Shown here piece after piece: positions 1 through 5,978 of a DNA stretch of 8,419 nucleotides. Each line of letters opens with the position of its first letter. The stretch's first letter is position 1. Position numbers and translations under genes: made by a program. A model generated the notes under the pieces. That model searched no databases. It had not been told where the DNA came from and worked only from the letters and a program-made list of their open reading frames with translations. Source of the DNA: Palsa-1188 sp050010575 (GTDB lineage: Bacteria; Bacillota; DSM-12270; Thermacetogeniales; Thermacetogeniaceae); NCBI GenBank assembly GCA_050010575.1, contig JBEKKU010000103.1:1-8419 (forward strand). The letters are read 5' to 3'.

Positions 1-1152
1 CTGCTGGAAATGGCACACCGGATGCAATTACCCAGGGTCTTCATCCACGCCTTCCTGGATGGCAGAGACGTGCCTCCGTCCAGTGCCCGCTCTTACATTC
101 AGGCGGTCGAGGACGAATGCCGCAGCTTGGGCACAGGAGCGATTGCCACCGTGACCGGGCGTTATTACGCCATGGACCGGGACCAGCGCTGGGACCGGTT
201 GGCCAAGGCCTTCGACGCCCTGGTCTATGGGCAAGGGGAGACTGCCCCCTCCGCAGATGCCGCGGTAGCCCAATCCTACGCCAGGGATGTCACCGATGAA
301 TTCCTGCTGCCGACAGTGATCCTGGATGACCAGGGACAGCCCAGAGGCCGGGTCCAACCCGGGGATGCGGTCATCTTCTACAACTTCAGGGCTGACCGTG
401 CCCGGGAGATTACCAGGGCCTTCGTCGATCGGGATTTCCCCGGCTTTCCGCGCTCCGGCGGATACCCGGATGTCCACTACGTCTGCATGACCCAGTATGA
501 TGCCACTATCGAAGCGCCGGTGGCTTTCCCTCCCCAGAGCCTTCACCACACCCTGGGAGAGGTGCTGGCCGAAAAAAATCTCAAACAACTGCGGATCGCT
601 GAAACCGAGAAGTATGCCCACGTCACCTTTTTCTTCAACGGTGGCGTGGAGACACCCAACCCCGGAGAGGACCGAATTCTCATCCCCTCGCCGAAAGTGG
701 CCACCTACGACCTGAAACCGGAGATGAGCGCCCGCGAAGTGACCGATGCGGTACTTGCAGAGATCGCCAGGGATAAGTATGATGTGATCGTGTTAAACTA
801 TGCCAATCCCGATATGGTCGGCCACACCGGCATCATCGATGCCGCAGTCAAAGCCCTGGATGTGGTGGATGATTGCTTGGGGCAGGTAGTGCAGGCGGTG
901 CTCGACAGGGGTGGAGTAGCCCTGGTCACCGCTGACCACGGCAATGTGGAGCAGATGCTGGAGCCGAACGGCCAGGAGCCCCATACTGCCCACACCACCA
1001 ACCGGGTGCCGTTCATCCTGGTCGGTGAGCGATACCGGAATCGTACCTTGCTGCAGGACGGAGCCCTGGAAGAGATCGCCCCGACCATCCTGGAGATCCT
1101 GGGAATAGCCCAGCCGCAGGAGATGACGGGCCGTTCGCTGCTGCTTCCTTGA
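1..1152 (+). CDS. gpmI: 2,3-bisphosphoglycerate-independent phosphoglycerate mutase, 5'-truncated by the window edge
   Basis: This cytoplasmic enzyme interconverts 3- and 2-phosphoglycerate in glycolysis and gluconeogenesis, using two metal ions (usually Mn2+) and a phosphoserine intermediate. The frame is open from base 1, and the first visible ATG (10) is internal. The family is about 510 residues long. The 383 residues seen here lack the N-terminal metal-binding Asp, the catalytic Ser and the GGVHSH motif. Visible motifs, numbered from base 1, are FIHAFLDGRD (about 14-23), GRYYAMDRDQRW (about 53-64), the substrate-binding arginines of FNFRADR (about 127-133), and the Lys/His of RIAETEKYAH (about 198-207). 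The second metal site is complete: the Asp and His of NPDMVGHTG (about 269-277), the DH of TADHGN (about 310-315) and the His of HTAHTTNRVP (about 328-337). The C-terminus is normal. The eno start lies 76 bp downstream, so the two genes are probably co-transcribed. Family assignment is very secure. Confidence 0.97.
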   Translation: MLEMAHRMQLPRVFIHAFLDGRDVPPSSARSYIQAVEDECRSLGTGAIATVTGRYYAMDRDQRWDRLAKAFDALVYGQGETAPSADAAVAQSYARDVTDEFLLPTVILDDQGQPRGRVQPGDAVIFYNFRADRAREITRAFVDRDFPGFPRSGGYPDVHYVCMTQYDATIEAPVAFPPQSLHHTLGEVLAEKNLKQLRIAETEKYAHVTFFFNGGVETPNPGEDRILIPSPKVATYDLKPEMSAREVTDAVLAEIARDKYDVIVLNYANPDMVGHTGIIDAAVKALDVVDDCLGQVVQAVLDRGGVALVTADHGNVEQMLEPNGQEPHTAHTTNRVPFILVGERYRNRTLLQDGALEEIAPTILEILGIAQPQEMTGRSLLLP

Positions 1153-1172
1153 GTAGTGACCCAGGACTGCCT

Positions 1173-1193
1173 GCTCTTGGCTTGAGCTTTTTT
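1173..1193 (+). terminator. Weak terminator-like hairpin between gpmI and eno
   Basis: GCTC and GAGC can form a 4-bp stem around a 7-base loop and are followed directly by six T. The stem is short, so at best this is a partial terminator or 3'-end pause site 20 bp after the gpmI stop. It could lower, but probably not stop, read-through into eno. No convincing separate eno promoter was found in the 76-bp gap. Confidence 0.2.
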
Positions 1194-1228
1194 AATCACT
1201 CTTATCAAATAGAAACGGGGTGTTGACA

Positions 1229-2497
1229 ATGCCTGTAATCACGGATGTACTGGCAAGAGAGATCCTGGACTCCCGGGGCAATCCCACCGTGGAGGTGGAT
1301 GTCTACCTGGAGGACGGGAGCATGGGCCGGGCAGCTGTGCCCTCCGGCGCTTCCACCGGCGCCCACGAGGCCCTGGAACTCAGAGATAAGGATGAGAACC
1401 GCTACCTGGGCAAGGGAGTCCTGACCGCGGTCGATAACGTCATGACCGTCATCGCCCCTCAGGTCACCGGCATGGAGGCCACTGACCAGGTGCTGATCGA
1501 CCAAGCCATGATCGACCTGGACGGCACTGTGAACAAGGATAAGCTAGGCGCTAACGCCATTCTGGGAGTCTCCCTGGCGGCGGCCAAGGCGGCGGCCGAG
1601 AGCATGGGACTGCCCTTCTACCGCTATATCGGCGGGGTCTGGGCACGCCTGTTACCCGCCCCGATGATGAACATCCTGAACGGAGGGAAACATGCCGACA
1701 ACAACGTGGATATCCAGGAGTTCATGATCATCCCCCTGGGAGCAGACAGCTTCCGCAACGCCCTCCGGATGGGAGCGGAGATCTTCCACACCCTGCGCGG
1801 GGTCTTGAAGGCAAGGGATTACAATACCGCCGTGGGTGATGAGGGCGGGTTCGCCCCCAACCTCAAATCGAACGAGGAAGCCCTGGACGTCATCGTGGAA
1901 GCGATCAGAAAGGCCGGATACAAACCCGGCGAGGAGGTCTTCCTCGGCCTGGACGTGGCCGCTACCGAACTTTACCAGGATAATAAATACCACTTCAAGA
2001 GCGGCGCGATCGCCCGCACCTCCGATGAGATGACCGACTTCTACGCCAATCTGATCGACCGCTACCCGATCGTCTCCATCGAGGACGGCCTGGCCGAGGA
2101 TGATTGGGATGGCTGGCGCAAGCTGACCCAGCGCCTGGGCAAGAAGATCCAGCTGGTGGGTGACGACATCTTCGTGACCAACCAGGAGCGCCTCAAGCAG
2201 GGGATCGAACAGGGGGTGGCCAACGCCATTCTGATCAAGGTCAACCAGATCGGCACCCTGACCGAGACTCTGGAGACCGTGGAGGATGCTAAAAGTGCCG
2301 GCTACAAAGTGGTGATCTCCCACCGCTCCGGTGAGACCGAAGACACCACCATCGCCGACCTGGCCGTGGCCCTCAACGCCGGACAGATCAAGACCGGGGC
2401 TCCATCCCGCACCGACCGGGTGGCCAAGTACAACCAACTGCTGCGGATTGAAGAGGAGTTGGGCAGCACCGCCTCCTACGCTGGTTTGCTCCGATAA
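1229..2497 (+). CDS. eno: Enolase (phosphopyruvate hydratase)
   Basis: Enolase dehydrates 2-phosphoglycerate to phosphoenolpyruvate with Mg2+ in the cytoplasm, the step after phosphoglycerate mutase. From ATG 1229 the protein has 422 residues, normal for bacterial enolases. The ATG fits the conserved start MPVITDVLAREILDSRGNPT and has a GGGG ribosome-binding site 8 bases upstream. A GTG at 1220 in the same frame overlaps that site and is a worse start. Key residues are the mobile loop SGAST (39-43), His155 of GGKHADN, Glu164 and Glu205 (catalytic, in DIQEF and GDEGG), the Mg2+ ligands Asp242, Glu285 and Asp312, the catalytic base Lys337 in LIKVNQIGT, the HRSGET signature (365-370) and Lys388 of QIKTGAPSR. 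All are intact. The gene follows gpmI directly in the same direction and probably shares its transcript. In many bacteria enolase also joins RNA-degradation complexes, but nothing in the sequence tests that here. Confidence 0.98.
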   Translation: MPVITDVLAREILDSRGNPTVEVDVYLEDGSMGRAAVPSGASTGAHEALELRDKDENRYLGKGVLTAVDNVMTVIAPQVTGMEATDQVLIDQAMIDLDGTVNKDKLGANAILGVSLAAAKAAAESMGLPFYRYIGGVWARLLPAPMMNILNGGKHADNNVDIQEFMIIPLGADSFRNALRMGAEIFHTLRGVLKARDYNTAVGDEGGFAPNLKSNEEALDVIVEAIRKAGYKPGEEVFLGLDVAATELYQDNKYHFKSGAIARTSDEMTDFYANLIDRYPIVSIEDGLAEDDWDGWRKLTQRLGKKIQLVGDDIFVTNQERLKQGIEQGVANAILIKVNQIGTLTETLETVEDAKSAGYKVVISHRSGETEDTTIADLAVALNAGQIKTGAPSRTDRVAKYNQLLRIEEELGSTASYAGLLR

Positions 2498-2595
2498 CTG
2501 TCTCCGCTGCGCTCCCGACCGCCAGTGCTGTGGGGGAGAAAGCAAGGGGGATGCAAAAGGGACGCTTTTACGGGCCTGAAGCGCCCAGAGTCTGC

Positions 2596-2624
2596 TTTAC
2601 AACAATAGCTGGTGGTGCTACAAT
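2596..2624 (+). promoter_or_regulatory. Sigma-A/sigma70-type promoter for secG
   Basis: A -35 box TTTACA (2596-2601) is followed after exactly 17 bp by a -10 box TACAAT (2619-2624). Each box matches the consensus at five of six positions. Transcription would start near 2631, giving a leader of about 36 nt before secG. This suggests secG is transcribed independently of gpmI-eno, although no strong terminator was seen after eno. The boxes were identified by eye only. Confidence 0.6.
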
Positions 2625-2666
2625 AAATCTGTCTCAGACGCAGGCGTACAAAGGGGGAGCAGTCAT

Positions 2667-2900
2667 TTGGTAAAAATAATCTTAATCGTACTGCAGGTAC
2701 TATTCAGTATTGGGATCATCACCACCATCCTGCTGCAGTCCGGTCGGGCATCCGGTTTGTCCGGGGCCATCGCCGGTGGGGCTCAGTCGCTGCTAGGCAA
2801 GAAGAAGGGGATGGACGAACTCCTCAACAGGTTGTCCCTGATATTGGCGACAGGTTTCCTGCTCCTGACCCTGCTGCTGGCGCTGCCCTGGGCATCATAA
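2667..2900 (+). CDS. secG: Protein translocase subunit SecG
   Basis: SecG is the small non-essential subunit of the SecYEG membrane channel and assists SecA-driven protein export. The 77-residue product has the family layout. There is a first membrane helix (about residues 3-22), then a conserved cytoplasmic loop containing LLQSGRASGLSGAIAGG and the LLGKKKGMDELLNRLS segment (about 22-56), then a second membrane helix (about 57-75). The start is TTG. A strong AGGGGGAG ribosome-binding site ends 7 bases upstream, and no in-frame ATG lies nearby. Length and motifs are typical. In many Bacillota secG sits just before rnr and smpB. Here a convergent pyrophosphatase gene lies between secG and rnr. 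The gene has its own promoter upstream and terminators downstream, so it is probably monocistronic. Confidence 0.95.
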   Translation: MVKIILIVLQVLFSIGIITTILLQSGRASGLSGAIAGGAQSLLGKKKGMDELLNRLSLILATGFLLLTLLLALPWAS

Positions 2901-2915
2901 CGAACCAGTATTCAG

Positions 2916-2940
2916 GTGGCAACCGAGCATCGGTTGCCAC
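2916..2940. repeat. Perfect 11-bp inverted repeat (hairpin) after secG
   Basis: GTGGCAACCGA is followed by three bases and then its exact reverse complement TCGGTTGCCAC, starting 15 bp after the secG stop. Neither strand has a run of T after the stem, so it is not a classical intrinsic terminator. It may be a 3'-end stabilising or pausing hairpin in the secG mRNA, or a protein-binding palindrome. Confidence 0.6.
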
Positions 2941-2975
2941 ATCGATCAAGATAACATCATTTTAGAAGCGAAATA

Positions 2976-3014
2976 AAAGGGGCTACCCAGAAACAGGGTT
3001 CTGGTAGCCCCTTT
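2976..3014 (+). terminator. Terminator-like hairpin downstream of secG
   Basis: AAAGGGGCTACC and AGAA pair with TTCT and GGTAGCCCCTTT around a 6-base loop, with a single bulged C. That makes a 16-bp stem whose GC-rich core is flanked by A on the left and T on the right. After the stem comes ACTTTATTAG rather than a continuous T run, so efficiency is uncertain. Read on the - strand it would be a second, back-up terminator for hppA. Confidence 0.6.
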
Positions 3015-3046
3015 ACTTTATTAGTAAATATTTCTCCCTGCTCTCC

Positions 3047-3087
3047 AAAAAAAACCGCTCTCCATAACAGGAAGAGCGGTTTTTTTT
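3047..3087. terminator. Bidirectional intrinsic terminator between secG and hppA
   Basis: Eight A, CCGCTCT, an 11-base loop, AGAGCGG and eight T form an ideal rho-independent terminator that reads equally well on both strands. It starts 31 bp beyond the hppA stop (read on the - strand) and also blocks transcripts leaving secG. The A8 and T8 tracts can extend the 7-bp GC-rich stem. This placement is typical of convergent gene pairs. Confidence 0.88.
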
Positions 3088-3118
3088 GGCTTAGATGATA
3101 TGCGCCGTAATGCGGGTC

Positions 3119-5566
3119 CTATTTACCTGAGGGAATCCTCATCCCGTAGAAGGAGCGCCACACGAAGAAGAGGGCGATGAGCAGGAAAACAACCCCCACA
3201 GCGGGAGCCACGTTTCTGAACGAGGCGGAGATGGCGATCTCCATGGCCAGCAGGCCGAACAGCGTGGTAAACTTGATGATTGGGTTTAGGGCCACAGAGG
3301 AAGTATCTTTGAAGGGGTCGCCGACGGTATCACCCACCACCGTAGCATCGTGCAGGGGACTACCCTTCTCCTTCAGGTCGACCTCGACCACTTTCTTGGC
3401 GTTATCCCAGCAACCGCCGGCGTTGGCCATAAAGACGGCCTGGAACAGTCCGAACATGGCGATGGAGATCAGGTAGGACACGAACAGGGCTACCGAGGCG
3501 TTGCCGGACCTGGGGGAGGAGAGGCAGGCAAAGGCCAGCGCAAAGGAAAAGATGGCAATGAAGATGTTGAGCATGCCTTTTTGGGCATACTGGGTGCAGA
3601 TCTTCACCACTTCTTTGGACTTTTCAGTGGTCGCTTTCTGGCTGGCACTTTCATCGAGCTGGATATTGCGCTTGATATACTCGACCGCCCGGTAGGCCCC
3701 GGTGGTGACGGCCTGCGTGGAGGCTCCGGTAAACCAGTAGACCACGGCGCCGCCGGCTATTAAACCCAGGATGGTATAGGGATTGAGCAGGTTGAGGATC
3801 GACTCCGGGGGAACTCCCAACACTTCCTGAATAACCAGAATCAGGGAAAAGATCATGGTGGTGGCGCCGACCACAGCCGTCCCGATCAATACCGGCTTGG
3901 CTGTTGCCTTGAAGGTATTTCCGGCACCGTCGTTGGCTTCCAGATAGTCCTTGGCTTTCTCGAAATCCGGTTCAAACCCGAAGTTATCCTTGATCTCTTT
4001 TTCGATATCGGGAATGGTTTCAATCAGCGATAGCTCATAGATGGACTGGGCGTTATCGGTCACTGGGCCATAGCTGTCAACAGCTATGGTAACCGGACCC
4101 ATGCCGAGGAATCCGAAGGCCACCAGGCCGAAGGCGAAGATGGATGGATAGATCATGATCTGACTGAGGCCGTATCCACTGACGTAGTAAGCGATGAACA
4201 TCAAGAACAAGAACACCATGCCGATCCAGAAGGCGCTGAAATTGCCCGCTACCAGACCGGACAGGATGTTCAGAGAGGCGCCGCCCTCCCTGGAGGCCTT
4301 GACCACTTCAGCCACGTGGGCTGATTTGGGGCTGGTGAATATCTTGGTGAATTCGGGAATCAGGGCTGCCCCGAGGGTGCCGCAACTGATGATGCTGGCG
4401 AGCACGAACCAGAGGTTATGGAGCTCAGCCGCTGCAGCCGATCCTGGCCCCAGCATGAAATAGCTGACGGCGAAGGTGACGATGATGGACAGGATGGAGG
4501 TGATCCACACCAGGCTGCTGAGGGGTTGCTCAAAATCGATAACATCTTTATGCCCGTATCTGGCCTGGCTGAAAGCCCGATTGATGTAGAACGAAGCTAT
4601 CGAGGTAATGACCATGAGCACACGCATCACGAAGATCCAGGTGAGCAGAGTGGTTTGCAGGGAAATTTTCAATGCTTCGGAGATTCCTGGAAGCATGCCC
4701 ACGGCCAGGACGATGAAGGAAATCAGCGCCACACCGGTGACACCATACGTTTCGAAACCATCGGCGGTCGGGCCCACGCTGTCACCGGCGTTGTCTCCGG
4801 TGCAGTCGGCGATCACGCCTGGGTTGCGGGGATCATCCTCTTTGATGCCAAAGACGATCTTCATCAGATCGGAACCGATATCGGCGATCTTGGTGAAGAT
4901 GCCGCCGGCAATACGCAAGGCGCTGGCGCCCAGGGACTCGCCGATGGCGAAGCCGATGAAGCTTGCCCCGGCTAGTTCCCGAGGCATGAACAGCAGGATG
5001 ATCAACATCATGATCAGTTCGACGCAGACCAGGAGCACACCGATGCTCATTCCGGCATCGAGGGCGATATTCAAGAGCTTGAGGGGTTTTCGCTCGAGCC
5101 CGCAAAATGCGGTCCGGCTATTGGCCAGCGTGTTCATGCGGATGCCATACCAGGCCACGCTGTACGATCCGAGAATGCCCAGCACGGTCCAGCCCAGGAT
5201 CAGCAATACGCCGCCAACAGGGGTTTTCTGCAGGAAGCCGAAGTAGAAAGCGATGCAGATCGCAATAAAGGCAAACAATATAAGAAGGAATTTACCCTGC
5301 TGAATGAGGTAGGTCTTACAGGTCTCGTAGATGGTGTTCGCCACATCTAGCATGGATCGATGGGCCGGAAGTTTCCTGACCTTGGTGAACTGGTAGAGGC
5401 CAAATAGCATGCCTAATAAACATACCGCGATGCCGATGAGCAGCAAATTGTTCTGATCCTGGTTGAGATTGGGAATCTTCAGATTGGCCTCGCTGGCAAA
5501 TGCCATCATTGGCGAGAGCAACACCAGGGGCAAGCTAAATAGTCCGCCAAGCACTAGCTTCTTCAT
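3119..5566 (-). CDS. hppA: Membrane-bound ion-translocating pyrophosphatase, divergent K+-independent type
   Basis: Membrane pyrophosphatases hydrolyse PPi with Mg2+ and pump H+ or Na+ out of the cytoplasm. The start was set at 5566 because AAGGCGG lies 7 bases upstream. An upstream in-frame ATG (5632) has no ribosome-binding site. The product has 815 residues, longer than the usual 660-770, with many hydrophobic segments. Catalytic motifs (815 numbering) are DIGSDL (229-234), EDDPRNP (243-249), an unusual DCTGDNAGD (254-262) where canonical enzymes have DNVGDNVGD, FETYG with a membrane Glu at 272, a DSYGPVTDN stretch (497-505), and GDTVGDPFKDT (745-755) near the C-terminus. GNTFKATAK (549-557) has Lys553 where K+-dependent enzymes have Ala, which predicts K+ independence. 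About 25 extra residues precede this motif. The N-terminus resembles a cleavable signal peptide ending AFA (22-24). These features fit the divergent H+-PPase group described from Chlorobium limicola and Cellulomonas fimi, but the ion cannot be read with certainty. The gene has its own promoter, leader and terminator. Confidence 0.95.
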   Translation of the reverse strand: MKKLVLGGLFSLPLVLLSPMMAFASEANLKIPNLNQDQNNLLLIGIAVCLLGMLFGLYQFTKVRKLPAHRSMLDVANTIYETCKTYLIQQGKFLLILFAFIAICIAFYFGFLQKTPVGGVLLILGWTVLGILGSYSVAWYGIRMNTLANSRTAFCGLERKPLKLLNIALDAGMSIGVLLVCVELIMMLIILLFMPRELAGASFIGFAIGESLGASALRIAGGIFTKIADIGSDLMKIVFGIKEDDPRNPGVIADCTGDNAGDSVGPTADGFETYGVTGVALISFIVLAVGMLPGISEALKISLQTTLLTWIFVMRVLMVITSIASFYINRAFSQARYGHKDVIDFEQPLSSLVWITSILSIIVTFAVSYFMLGPGSAAAAELHNLWFVLASIISCGTLGAALIPEFTKIFTSPKSAHVAEVVKASREGGASLNILSGLVAGNFSAFWIGMVFLFLMFIAYYVSGYGLSQIMIYPSIFAFGLVAFGFLGMGPVTIAVDSYGPVTDNAQSIYELSLIETIPDIEKEIKDNFGFEPDFEKAKDYLEANDGAGNTFKATAKPVLIGTAVVGATTMIFSLILVIQEVLGVPPESILNLLNPYTILGLIAGGAVVYWFTGASTQAVTTGAYRAVEYIKRNIQLDESASQKATTEKSKEVVKICTQYAQKGMLNIFIAIFSFALAFACLSSPRSGNASVALFVSYLISIAMFGLFQAVFMANAGGCWDNAKKVVEVDLKEKGSPLHDATVVGDTVGDPFKDTSSVALNPIIKFTTLFGLLAMEIAISASFRNVAPAVGVVFLLIALFFVWRSFYGMRIPSGK

Positions 5567-5573
5567 GTGAAAA

Positions 5574-5580
5574 CCGCCTT
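5574..5580 (-). promoter_or_regulatory. Ribosome-binding site that sets the hppA start
   Basis: On the - strand AAGGCGG lies 7 bases before the ATG at 5566. The alternative in-frame ATG at 5632 follows AAAAGATA with no Shine-Dalgarno sequence and would add 22 hydrophilic residues ahead of an otherwise normal signal-peptide-like start. This supports 5566 as the true start. Confidence 0.75.
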
Positions 5581-5586
5581 TTCTTT

Positions 5587-5618
5587 CAAAGTAATTTGAA
5601 TGAAACTCTCTTACTTTG
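5587..5618 (-). repeat. 8-bp inverted repeat just upstream of the hppA ribosome-binding site
   Basis: CAAAGTAA (5587-5594) and TTACTTTG (5611-5618) are exact reverse complements separated by 16 bases, so the hppA mRNA can form an 8-bp hairpin ending 6 bases before the Shine-Dalgarno sequence. An alternative 6-bp hairpin TTCAAA/TTTGAA with a 4-base loop (5585-5600) uses the same bases. The two cannot coexist. Confidence 0.45.
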
Positions 5619-5643
5619 CTGTCTGGCTGCATTATCTTTTTGC

Positions 5644-5660
5644 GGTGCTAAAAGGTGCTA
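5644..5660. repeat. Tandem GGTGCTA direct repeat in the hppA leader
   Basis: GGTGCTA occurs at 5644-5650 and again at 5654-5660, a 10-bp period or about one helical turn. A second short tandem repeat, AAATAGT twice, lies at 5682-5695. They may bind a regulator or only reflect local simple sequence. Confidence 0.35.
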
Positions 5661-5697
5661 GGAATTTTCACTCCCTTCATTAAATAGTAAATAGTGA

Positions 5698-5717
5698 CCC
5701 AGCACTTTAGTGCCGGG
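5698..5717 (-). repeat. Hairpin in the hppA leader
   Basis: On the - strand CCCGGCACT, two A, AGTGCTGGG form a 9-bp stem with one G-U pair. No T run follows, so it is a leader structural element rather than a terminator. It sits in the middle of the predicted leader. Confidence 0.5.
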
Positions 5718-5791
5718 AAACATCAGGGACGCTCAACGGCGTTACATTGTAAAACCGTATTCTTTTAAAATCACTCCCAAAGCACAACATA

Positions 5792-5811
5792 TAGAATAAC
5801 AAATTATTCTA
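5792..5811. promoter_or_regulatory. Palindromic operator candidate over the hppA promoter
   Basis: TAGAATAA and TTATTCTA are exact 8-bp reverse complements around a CAAA spacer, forming a 20-bp AT-rich palindrome. It covers the -10 box and most of the spacer of the predicted hppA promoter, a classical place for a dimeric repressor. I could not assign it to a regulator family. Part of the symmetry could come from the AT-rich promoter itself. Confidence 0.4.
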
Positions 5812-5821
5812 ATATTGTCAA
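5793..5821 (-). promoter_or_regulatory. Sigma-A/sigma70-type promoter for hppA
   Basis: Read on the - strand, a perfect -35 box TTGACA (5821-5816) is followed after 17 bp by TATTCT (5798-5793), which matches the -10 consensus at four of six positions. The AT-rich spacer fits a vegetative promoter. Transcription would start near 5786, leaving a leader of about 220 nt. A palindrome covers the -10 box and most of the spacer (5792-5811), so the promoter is probably regulated. Confidence 0.6.
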
Positions 5822-5901
5822 CTAAAAAGAGGAGATTTGACAGATCTATGCCTAAAATGAGCTAAAACAGGGGGATAAACGGGATTGATGTGAGTGTATG
5901 G

Positions 5902-5930
5902 TTGTTTATGGAAGATGGGCATGATAAGAT
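5902..5930 (+). promoter_or_regulatory. Possible rnr promoter
   Basis: TTGTTT (5902-5907) and TAAGAT (5925-5930) are spaced by 17 bp, with three and four consensus matches respectively. The start site would be near 5937, about 42 nt before rnr. A perfect TTGACA at 5837-5842 on the same strand has no good -10 at the right distance. Outside these elements I see no gene or other clear feature in 5822-5978. Confidence 0.3.
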
Positions 5931-5978
5931 GGAGATGATCAAACAACGATAGGACAATACCAATAGGACGGGTGAATT

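Larger units (their letters stand above)
5567..5786 (-). promoter_or_regulatory. Long structured 5' leader of hppA
   Basis: If transcription starts near 5786, as the promoter suggests, the hppA mRNA has an untranslated leader of about 220 nt. It contains several possible helices (positions on the + strand). ACGG/CCGU enclosing UUAC/GUAA lies at about 5733-5755. A 9-bp hairpin is at 5698-5717. Two copies of GGGAGTGA (5771-5778 and 5668-5675, - strand) can each pair with one TCACT (5693-5697). Two mutually exclusive hairpins lie just before the ribosome-binding site. I do not recognise a known riboswitch class, and no T-run terminator is visible in the leader. No protein gene is supported here. 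A cis-acting RNA is possible but unproven. Confidence 0.4.

Noticed and set aside
28..621. 197-codon open frame on the - strand
   Set aside because: Antisense shadow of gpmI, with no ribosome-binding site or family motif that I could see.
1154..1164. TAGTGACCCAG shared with 5692-5702
   Set aside because: An 11-base match is expected several times by chance among all position pairs in a window this size, and the contexts are unrelated.
1220..1228. GTG start for enolase three codons upstream
   Set aside because: The GTG overlaps the GGGG ribosome-binding site, and the conserved enolase N-terminus begins at the ATG at 1229.
2498..2666. tRNA or other RNA gene between eno and secG
   Set aside because: I looked for a cloverleaf and T-loop sequence because tRNA genes neighbour secG in some bacteria. 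None is visible.
2551..2673. 40-codon frame overlapping the secG start
   Set aside because: AAGGGGG touches its ATG with no spacing, the secG promoter lies inside it, and the predicted peptide shows no recognisable features.
4418..5246. Overlapping open frames of 185 and 212 codons on the + strand
   Set aside because: They are antisense to hppA, whose membrane segments and catalytic motifs span this region, and show no family resemblance.
5566..5632. Upstream ATG (5632) as hppA start
   Set aside because: It has no ribosome-binding site, and it would place 22 polar residues before a signal-peptide-like segment that has a good ribosome-binding site of its own.
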